A stretch of DNA of 64,000 nucleotides from Juglans regia (lineage: Eukaryota; Streptophyta; Magnoliopsida; Fagales; Juglandaceae), in assembly GCF_001411555.2 (NCBI RefSeq), contig NC_049912.1, positions 22,763,722 through 22,827,721 on the forward strand, read 5' to 3'. The position numbers and the translations under genes are program-made. Positions within the stretch are counted from its first letter, which is position 1. The number at the start of each line of letters is the position of its first letter. The notes below the pieces were generated by a model. That model was given only the letters and a program-made list of their open reading frames with translations, did no database searches and was not told the origin of the DNA. Positions 57,401-64,000 of this stretch are shown one piece after another.

Positions 57401-58683
57401 AGGAGATGTAGTAGACGGGGAAGTGATTGGAAGATTGTGATGTCGTATGGTAAAGGTAGTGATCCGAGTAGAAGGTTGACCAAGGCGAGCATGCTAAGTG
57501 TTTGGTGAGGTCCTTTCGCCAATGAAAGCATTGTCGTGAGGGAAGAGTGACATTCTTGTCATCAATTGGAAGGACGTACAAGCCATTCTTAATGGGGCCC
57601 TGAAGAAGTACCTCCTGGGAATGCAAATCCTTCACAACAAAACCAGATGAATTAAATTCAAAGAAAACTGAATTATCCAAAAAAAATTATCTAATAGATA
57701 ATAAATTCCGAGAAATTAAAGGAACATGAAGTAGTTGGGGAGAAGAAAATTGCCAGAAGGTGTCAGAAGTAAGCCGGAGCCATAATTTTGAATACCAAGG
57801 GATGATCCATTGCCAATAGTTACTTGGTCTGGTCCTTGATAGGGAGTGGACTCCAGATTAAGTTTAGAAAAATCAGAAGTGAATTGAGTCGAGGCAACAG
57901 TATCAGGGAACCAATTAGGAGATGCAGTGGACATATTCGAAAAATTAGTAAAGTTGGCTGAAAGAGAAGGAGGAGGAGGAGGAGGAGGTTGATATGCATA
58001 ATCAAACAGATGATAATAGGAGATTACTGTGTGACCAACACGATTACAAAGCTGACATGTGGGCCGGTTTGTCTGAGACGAAGAAAAGAAATTCAAAGGG
58101 GGCGAAGCAAAGTTTCGACCACCCTTTCCACGCCGAAAGCCACGACCACGGCGTTGGTTAGGAAAGGAACCTCGAGTAGTGGTGGAGTTAGCAGTGAAAG
58201 AATTGTTGGAGAGAAGGGACAAAGTTTGATGAGCTAGACGAGATTCGTGATTTACTAAAAAATTGTAAACCTCAGAAATAGATAGAGGGTCGGGACGCAT
58301 AGTGATGAAAGACACTATGGACTCAAAGTCAGATCCTAAACCAGTAGAAAATAAATGATGAACTCAGACTTAGGAAGGGGGTGACATGCGGCGTTGAGAG
58401 ATGCCGAGAGTGCTTTGGCTTTGTGAAAATAGGTGGAGATAGAATCAGATCCTTTTTTAAGTGTGGCAAGCTGAAATTTCGTGAGCATGAGGTGGGCTGT
58501 GGTCTGGGCGGAGTAAAGATTGTGAAGAGTTTTCCATATTTGCTGGGAAGTAAAGCAATCAAGAATATGAAAGAGAACCGTATCAGTGAGGGAGGAATAA
58601 ATGGCCGACATTATGAGTTGATATTGAAGAAGCCAAGAGGTATAGTTTGGATTGGGTACATTGTTGATGGTGGTGGGAGGCAT
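54478..58683 (-). pseudogene. Copia element 1 gag-pol, disrupted
   Basis: Recognisable parts on the minus strand: gag (58336-58683 and 57716-58315) with a zinc knuckle CQLCNRVGHTVISY in which the last Cys is Tyr; protease region around 57900, where the DTG triad reads DTV; integrase (57276-57680 and 56968-57309); a connecting region (56298-56904); RT (55339-56118; KARLVAKGFHQQVGLDYSVT, HQLDIQNAFL), in which the YVDD block is missing; and RNase H (54478-54873 and 55087-55281; RSTTEAEYKSVA). Frameshifts separate most parts. Loss of the zinc-knuckle Cys, protease Gly and YVDD makes every enzyme non-functional. Confidence 0.88.
54874..55083. mobile_element. Harbinger-type MITE inside Copia element 1
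   Basis: The ends CAACTCGTTTGTTTTC and GAAAATAAACTAGGCC are imperfect inverted repeats. TAA flanks both sides (54871-54873 and 55084-55086). Removing the element plus one TAA brings the two halves of the RNase H reading frame back into register, which proves the insertion boundaries. The interior shares GAGATGAGATGAGATG and TTGTTTATTTTATTTTG with the MITE at 36763. Confidence 0.88.
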
Positions 58684-58901
58684 GAGAGTGGATCCATTGA
58701 CATATCCAAAGAGTTGGTTGCCGCAAAGGAATGTGGAGATTTAGGCGTGCCAGAGGAGGTAGTTGTCTGTAGAGAGTTTAATGGTGATGAGATGTGCAGT
58801 TGAAGTGGTGATGGAGGGATTCAGAGAAGTGGATTTGGGTGTTGTCATCATGATCGGAGAAGGAAAGAATGGGCATTGGCCCTATCGGACTCTTGATACC
58901 A

Positions 58902-59220
58902 TGTTAATCCGAATGGAAAATAGAGTGCACCAGAGGTGCTTGAAGAAATACATCAAAGAAGACTACAGTCTGAAACAAGTATTTCCAGTATATTGAAAAC
59001 TTTCTCAATACAGTAACACTCAATTTATAGAAGAAATATTTACAGGAGAATCTTTCTAGAAGAGTCTATAGCATTCTATTGAGAAGAGTTGGTTTTACCA
59101 TTCAGTTGAGAGGTAGCTACAGATGGAATGAAGGTGGCTTTCTGTTGAGAATGTGCAGAGGATGTTGTAAACGTGGCTTGTGAGGTGGTATCCTCTAAGG
59201 CAGGTCCATGTGCTCTAATA
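58902..59220 (-). repeat. 5' LTR of Copia element 1
   Basis: 319 bp, partner of 54153-54475. The primer-binding site for initiator tRNA-Met directly follows it on the minus strand, which identifies it as the 5' LTR. Confidence 0.88.
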
Positions 59221-59221
59221 T

Positions 59222-59345
59222 CTATAAATATCAACCAATTGACCTCACTTTTACTCCCAACACATTTTATCTTTCACCTGATCGAACACCACCCAAGATG
59301 GCTGCTTTTAGTCCAATCAATTTTTCTTCTAATAACCATGTTTGA
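59222..59345 (+). pseudogene. Promoter and start of a gene relic, split by Copia 1
   Basis: A TATA box CTATAAATA (59222-59230) is followed by a leader and an ATG at 59298 in the context ACCCAAGATGGCTGCTTTTA; the frame stops after 15 codons. The chitinase at 48581 has the same TATA box and CCAGATGGCTGCACT at its start, with TATA-to-ATG distances of 76 and 89 bp. The DNA on the far side of Copia 1 (54000-54147) has TAGTCAAAGACC and TTGAC motifs like the chitinase promoter. A chitinase-type origin is therefore plausible but not proven. Confidence 0.4.
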
Positions 59346-59939
59346 CAAATGTAAAAAAAAAAAATATTAAAAAAATTTCTGACAATTTTTTATTTTTTGA
59401 GAAAGGAAGAATGTCCTTTGTGTTTTTACTTTTACCATTACAATATAAGTTATTTTCTTATGAATAATGTAGTAAATTTCTCAATCTACGAATCCCTTAA
59501 CTTTTTTCTGAGAAAGAATTTACAAAAATTTATACATATACAATTCAAGAGGTAAATTTGCTTCAAACGTGTGATTAGTTTGATTAAATTTTATAAAATG
59601 GACTTCAAAAAAATTTATTTATACCAAAGGAATTTAATTTTGTAGGAAAAAAGTAAGTATAAAATTCAAACAGCAAACTTGAGCCAAATATGTCATTAAT
59701 CTGACATTAATATATAAATTATTCAAACAGGGAAAAGCTTTACATTTATAAATATAAAACTGAGAAGAATAACCATAATCATACAAAAAAAAAAAAAGTA
59801 AAGAACAAATACCTCAGACAAATATGTCCCACAACAATAACATGTTAAAAAAAGGCTGCACATTATCCAACTTCACATTCATACAAATTTTAAACGAAAC
59901 AGGCAAACCCTCAAAGCAAACAGTCCAAACCTGTTTGTT
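59346..59939. other. AT-rich spacer, no gene seen
   Basis: A-rich runs and short repeats only. Nothing identifiable between the gene relic and the DPH2 fragment. Confidence 0.55.
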
Positions 59940-60786
59940 GGAAGTCAATGGACAGGAGCGAATGTGATGGAGTACCGGGATTTGATCAATTCGTCTCTAG
60001 TGGAAGTTAATGAGTCAGAAGAAGCAAGGTTTTCATTTTTGTCTGGTGGATATATTGAAGATGTTGATCTGCAAGGTAGTTATCTCTTTCCTTTTGTTCA
60101 ATTTGTTGCAATGGGAGTGATATCGTCAAGTGGCAAGTGGATGGAGGACTTTGGATAGGTGATAGATATTTTTCTGTTGAACATGCATGAGAAGTCAGTA
60201 AATGCTCGCATACATTTTAGACGGCTAGGTGTTTTCTCTTATATACACCCAGTGTATTTGGTTATGCCTATTGATATTAATACATTTTTACTTATAAAAA
60301 AAAAATGTTTTTAGACGGCTAGACAAGTTAGAGACTACTTCCACTGTATTTATATTTCAGTTGAAGTCTTGTAGATTAATATAGAATGATAGAATAAAAA
60401 TTACAAATTAAATAAGATCCACTAGAAGGTTTCCTCTTTGTCGAGTGGTATATAAATTGAAAACTGCTTCAAACCGATTAAGATTTTTTTTAATGAATGA
60501 TGTTTGTATCATTATTATATTCTCTGTCTTCTACATTGTTTTTGGTTTAAAACTTTAAAGCAATCTTAGACTTAGAAATGTTGGATGGATCTATGCATAA
60601 GTTCCTTGACTCAATTAAGGAAACAGATAACATCTGGTGTTGACAAGTTACTTTCTTTGATAGATTTTTGAGTTTTTTTGTTTGTTCTTTACAGGAAAAG
60701 AAATTGATAAGGAAGACAAGGGAGCTCTTGCCTTAGCCAATGCAATGGAGAAGGTTCTGCAATTGCGTGATAACCCAAACTCTTTG
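59940..60786 (+). pseudogene. Duplicated DPH2 fragment (exons 9-10 with intron)
   Basis: Nearly identical to 41165-42017 of DPH2. It comprises exon 9 (with changes including a Tyr-to-Asn codon in GAYVM), the whole intron including its 80-bp LINE tail (60231-60310), and the first about 90 bp of exon 10 up to RDNPNSL. Because the intron is present, it arose by DNA duplication, not retroposition. It has no upstream exons and no start, and is cut off by Copia element 2 some 20 bp further on. The short open frame at 59964-60158 is just exon 9 read into the intron. Confidence 0.93.
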
Positions 60787-60806
60787 TTAAGAAGGAGAAG
60801 GAGACG

Positions 60807-60987
60807 TGTTTGAATAACTCAACAATCATATTCTGTATTGTGCTTTGTACAAATTATATAGATGTACAATGAAACTAAGTAAGGAAATTTACAAATAAGG
60901 AAAACATTATTATGTAACGTATGCCTAGAAATGAGTAATCCCTGATTTGGTGTAATCCCTGATTTGGTGCAAGATATGATTATGTCA
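60807..60987 (-). repeat. 3' LTR of Copia element 2
   Basis: 181 bp, TG...CA. Contains a tandem duplication TAATCCCTGATTTGGTG x2 (about 60935-60970). The short LTR agrees with small Copia lineages. Confidence 0.72.
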
Positions 60988-60997
60988 ATACTCCCCC

Positions 60998-63900
60998 TCA
61001 AGTTGGTGCATGGAGATCCGTAATGCCCAACTTGTGTGAGAAATGATGGAAGAGATCATGGCCTAAAGCTTTGGTGAAGACATCTGCAATTTGCTCATGT
61101 GAAGAAGTGTGAACTGCTTTGAGGAGACCGGATCGAATTTTATCACGAGTGATGTGGCAATCGATCTCAATGTGTTTAGTACGTTCGTGGAACACTGGAT
61201 TGTGGGCAATATGAAGAGCTGATTGATTGTCACAGTAGAGGTTGAATGGCTCGGGATGAGGGATGCCGAGATCAGTGAGAAGTTGCTTTAGCCAGGTGAG
61301 CTCACAGGTGGTGACAGCCATGGCGCGGTATTCAGCTTCAGCGAAAGAACGAGCAACGGTAGTCTGTTTTTTTGTACGCCACGAGATTGGACTGGTACCG
61401 AGCTGGATGAAGTAACCTGTGGTGGAACGACGTGTGGTGGGGCAGCTGGCCCAATCAGAATCAGTATAAGCTGTGACTTGTGTGGTGCTGGAGGAAGAGA
61501 AAAAAATACCTTGGCCGGGATTCCCTTTGAGATAACCAAGAACACGCGTAGCCGCAGTCATATGAGGAACACGAGGGGCATGCATGAACTGACTGAGAAT
61601 GTTGACGGCATAAACAATGTCGGGTCGAGTGATGGTAAAGTAAATGAGACGACCAACCAGACGACGATAAATGCTAGGATCAGGAAGAAGAGATCCATCT
61701 TCAGTGGAAAGCTTCAAATGTTGTTCCATTGGGAAAGAGGCAGTTCGGGCACCAAGTTGACCACTATCAGAAAGTATATCAAGAGTGTATTTTCGCTGAT
61801 TCAAAAAAATACCTACAGAAGAACGTGCAACTTCTAGGCCAAGAAAGAACTTGAGAGTGCCAAGATCCTTGGTTTTGAAGTGAGTGGAGAGGAGGTTCTT
61901 GAAAAAATCAATTTGGGAAAGAGCATTGCCAGCAATTAAGATGTCATCGACATACACAAGAACAATAGTGATGCTGGTGTGGGTGACAAGGGTGAATAAT
62001 GAGTGATCGGCCTGAGATTGACGAAAACCTGCATCAAGAAGCACAATGGTTAGTTTGAAAAACCAGTTGCGGGAGGCTTGTTTGAGACCATATAAGGACT
62101 TTCTGAGTCGACAAACACGGGTCTCCCCCTGAGTGCAAAAACCAGGTGGTGGATTCATGTAGACTTCTTCATCAAGATCGCCGTGCAAAAAAGCATTGTT
62201 GACGTTGAGTTGATGAATGATCCAATTTTTTGTAGCAGCGATTGTTAATAAGCAGCGGACGGTGGTCATTTTGGCAACCGGAGCAAAAGTCTCATGATAG
62301 TCAAGACCTTCAACTTGAGTGTAGCCCTTGGCAACCAGTCGGGCTTTATACCTTTCAATGGATCCATCGGCTTTGAGTTTGGTTTTGAAAACCCATTTAC
62401 ATCCAATGGGTTTCTTACCAGGTGGAAGATGCTCAAGAGTCCAAGTGGAGTTATCTCTTAGTGCCTGTAGTTCAGCGGACATCGCCTCGCGCCAATGAGG
62501 ATGGCAAATAGCATCAGAGTAACATGAGGGTTCAATACAAGAGGTAAGATCATTTAAATAAGTAATATGGGAGGGAGAAAAACGAGAATATGAAAGAAAG
62601 GCAGATAAGGGATGAGCAGTACTTGAAGCCGTGGAAGCAGATGAAGATGCCGTGGGCTCTGTATGTAAGGTGGGACATATGTAGTCATTGCGATAGGTGG
62701 GTCGTGTAGTGTGGCGGCGAGGACGAGATACAGGTGAAGGAGGGGGTGGAGGTTGAGGAGGATTAGGAGGTGTTTGGGAAGTAGGGAGAATGAGTTCAGG
62801 GATGGGAAGAGGAATGATGGGAGATGGGAAAGGAGAAAAGGAGATGTCTGGAATATCTTGAAAAGGGAATTGTTGTTCATGGAAGGTGACGGCACGAGAA
62901 TAGAAAATAGACTGATTATCAAGATTGTATAGTTTGTATGCTTTGTGGGTGTTGGGGTAGCCGAGAAAGACACATTTAGTAGCACGATGAGAGAATTTAT
63001 CACGGTGAGCACGAAGAGTTTGTGCATAACAAAGACATCCAAACACACGAAGGTGGTCGTAGTTGGGTGTTTTGTTGAAGAGAACTTCAAAGGGAGATTT
63101 ATTTTGGAGAGTGCGACTGGGAGTGCGATTAATGAGATATGCAGCAGTGAGAACACAATCACCCCAAAAAATAAGGGGTAAGTGTGCTTGAAAACGGAGA
63201 CTGCGGGCAACATTAAGAAGGTGCCGGTGTTTACGCTCCGCAACACCATTTTGTTGAGTAGTTTCAACACAGGTACGTTCATGAATAATGCCATGATCAT
63301 GAAGATATGATTGAAATTGATGAGAAAGAAATTCTTGACCATTATCGGTTCTAATAATTTTAACGGTGGTGTTAAATTGATTTTGGACAAGGGAGAAAAA
63401 ATGCGTTAAATGAGTGTAAGCTTCGGATTTAAAACGCATTAAATATAGCCAAGTTGTGCGAGAAAAATCATCAACAATTGTAAGAAAATAATGGGCTCCA
63501 CATAAGGAAGAAGTATGATATCCATCCCAAATATCACAAAAAATCCGATTAAAAATAGAAACGCTTTTAGTAACAAAATTTGGAAAGGGTAATCTTGTTT
63601 GCTTTGAACGAGCACAAACATCACAATCAGAGAGAATACAAGAGGAATCTAAAACATTAAGGATAGTAAAACTGGAGGGATGACCTAGACGTTGATGCCA
63701 TAGAGTCTTATTAGTAGTGGATTGAGTAGCGAAAACCATAGGGGGTTCAGGACGGTACACATAAAGCCCATTGCATAATTCACCCGCTCCAATCAGCTTC
63801 ATCGACTGTAGGTCCTGAAATAAGCATTTATTAGAAGAGAATGTAATAATGCAAGAATTTTGAAGGGCAATTTGGGGAACAGATAATAAATTGAAGGTTA

Positions 63901-64000
63901 AAAGGGGAACAAAATAAACTTGAGTTAAAGTGAGGGATGGAGAAAGGATACAAGTGCCGAGACCTTCAGCTGGGATATCCTGACCCGTGGGAAGCCGAAT
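60998..64000 (-). CDS. Copia gag-pol polyprotein, C-terminal 1000 codons (partial)
   Basis: Open for 1000 codons from the window edge to the stop at 60998-61000; the frame continues upstream of the Met at 63802 without a stop. Order: end of the protease-integrase linker (LTFNLLSVPQ); GAG-pre-integrase (LWHQRLGHPS, CDVCARSKQTRLPF); integrase core with its acidic triad (CDIWDGY, IIRTDNGQEF, GVAERKHRHLLN); a variable Pro/Ser-rich linker; RT (WVFKTKLKADGSIERYKARL, LNVNNAFLHGDLDEEVYM, and YVDDILIAGN at about 61930-61955); and RNase H (DSDWASCPTTRRSTTGYF, FAEAEYRAMA, and the C-terminal ERTKHIEIDCHITRDKIRSG and HEQIADVFTKAL). All catalytic motifs are present and no stop or frameshift is seen, so it could be autonomous if the left part is intact. 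Confidence 0.93.
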   Translation of the reverse strand: MRLPTGQDIPAEGLGTCILSPSLTLTQVYFVPLLTFNLLSVPQIALQNSCIITFSSNKCLFQDLQSMKLIGAGELCNGLYVYRPEPPMVFATQSTTNKTLWHQRLGHPSSFTILNVLDSSCILSDCDVCARSKQTRLPFPNFVTKSVSIFNRIFCDIWDGYHTSSLCGAHYFLTIVDDFSRTTWLYLMRFKSEAYTHLTHFFSLVQNQFNTTVKIIRTDNGQEFLSHQFQSYLHDHGIIHERTCVETTQQNGVAERKHRHLLNVARSLRFQAHLPLIFWGDCVLTAAYLINRTPSRTLQNKSPFEVLFNKTPNYDHLRVFGCLCYAQTLRAHRDKFSHRATKCVFLGYPNTHKAYKLYNLDNQSIFYSRAVTFHEQQFPFQDIPDISFSPFPSPIIPLPIPELILPTSQTPPNPPQPPPPPSPVSRPRRHTTRPTYRNDYICPTLHTEPTASSSASTASSTAHPLSAFLSYSRFSPSHITYLNDLTSCIEPSCYSDAICHPHWREAMSAELQALRDNSTWTLEHLPPGKKPIGCKWVFKTKLKADGSIERYKARLVAKGYTQVEGLDYHETFAPVAKMTTVRCLLTIAATKNWIIHQLNVNNAFLHGDLDEEVYMNPPPGFCTQGETRVCRLRKSLYGLKQASRNWFFKLTIVLLDAGFRQSQADHSLFTLVTHTSITIVLVYVDDILIAGNALSQIDFFKNLLSTHFKTKDLGTLKFFLGLEVARSSVGIFLNQRKYTLDILSDSGQLGARTASFPMEQHLKLSTEDGSLLPDPSIYRRLVGRLIYFTITRPDIVYAVNILSQFMHAPRVPHMTAATRVLGYLKGNPGQGIFFSSSSTTQVTAYTDSDWASCPTTRRSTTGYFIQLGTSPISWRTKKQTTVARSFAEAEYRAMAVTTCELTWLKQLLTDLGIPHPEPFNLYCDNQSALHIAHNPVFHERTKHIEIDCHITRDKIRSGLLKAVHTSSHEQIADVFTKALGHDLFHHFSHKLGITDLHAPT

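Larger units (their letters stand above)
54153..59220 (-). mobile_element. Copia element 1, full length but dead
   Basis: A minus-strand Ty1/copia element. LTRs are 58902-59220 (5') and 54153-54475 (3'). The primer-binding site ATGGTATCAAGAG, for initiator tRNA-Met, lies immediately inside the 5' LTR at about 58890-58902, and a GAAGGGGAAT purine tract is inside the 3' LTR. Flanks CCTAT (54148-54152) and TCTAT (59221-59225) are a 5-bp duplication with one change. Internal order gag, protease, integrase, RT, RNase H is that of Copia. A MITE at 54874-55083 splits RNase H. Confidence 0.9.
60807..64000 (-). mobile_element. Copia element 2, 3' part, intact frame, runs off right edge
   Basis: A minus-strand Ty1/copia element of a different family from element 1. 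The 3' LTR is 60807-60987 (plus-strand TGTTTGAATAAC ... GATTATGTCA, TG...CA), preceded on the minus strand by the purine tract TTGAGGGGGAGT. The gag-pol frame is open from the end of the purine tract to the window edge. The 5' LTR, gag and primer-binding site lie outside. Confidence 0.9.

Noticed and set aside
59964..60158. Separate small gene of 64 aa
   Set aside because: It is exon 9 of the duplicated DPH2 fragment read into the intron; 41188-41382 in the real gene shows the same.
54428..63181. Plus-strand open stretches over the Copia elements (for example 58381-58803, 61478-61837, 62945-63181)
   Set aside because: They are antisense shadows of gag-pol; no plant homology or codon logic of their own.
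1..64000. A novel multi-gene biosynthetic or defence system
   Set aside because: The five genes are unrelated housekeeping or defence functions held together by ancient gene order; all other coding sequence is transposon-derived.

Overview
This is a stretch of nuclear DNA from a eudicot plant. The genes have many short exons with GT..AG introns, AT-rich introns and intergenic DNA, and plant-type transposons (LINEs, Copia elements, a TRIM, a Helitron relic, hAT, Harbinger and Mutator MITEs, and a tRNA-derived SINE). The transposon load suggests a woody eudicot, possibly Fagales (walnut, pecan or oak type); that is inference and the species cannot be read from the window.

Five host genes can be reconstructed exon by exon with uninterrupted reading frames. 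They are: THAL/UTP3 (Sas10-family ribosome-biogenesis factor, 16 coding exons, + strand, 9955-20307); SRP14 (4 exons, +, 23086-26735); a glycine-rich, probably plastid, membrane protein of unknown function (3 exons, -, 28313-30312); DPH2 (diphthamide biosynthesis, 10 exons, +, 31178-42164); and a GH19 chitinase without a chitin-binding domain (2 exons, +, 48581-49788). From memory, the order Sas10 / SRP14 / plastid protein / chitinases matches Arabidopsis At2g43650-At2g43640-At2g43630-At2g43620 and its neighbours, with DPH2 at At3g59630 in what I recall as the homeologous block. The first four genes are housekeeping functions (SSU processome, signal recognition particle, plastid, eEF2 modification). 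Site II elements (TGGGCY) and a telo-box stand before THAL, and a site II cluster lies in the shared promoter of the plastid gene and DPH2.

Layout: 1-9100 is a graveyard of three decayed LINE copies (- strand) with a hAT MITE and a probable solo LTR inside them. 9500-31000 holds THAL, SRP14 and the plastid gene, whose introns carry many 5'-truncated LINE insertions, some only 16-32 bp long but with clear target-site duplications. 31000-42200 is DPH2, inflated to 11 kb by two LINEs, MITEs and a duplicated splice acceptor. 42200-48400 is AT-rich intergenic DNA with MITEs. 48400-54000 is the chitinase, a TRIM element, a Helitron helicase relic and degraded pieces of a second chitinase. 54150-59220 is a dead Copia element inserted next to the TATA box of another gene relic. 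59940-60786 is a duplicated piece of DPH2 (exons 9-10). 60807-64000 is the 3' part of an intact-looking Copia element running off the right edge.

I found no novel multi-gene system. The most informative oddities are the tail-only LINE insertions, the duplicated 3' splice site in DPH2, the MITE insertions whose empty sites can be proved from interrupted reading frames, the promoter-splitting Copia element, and the partial DPH2 duplication.
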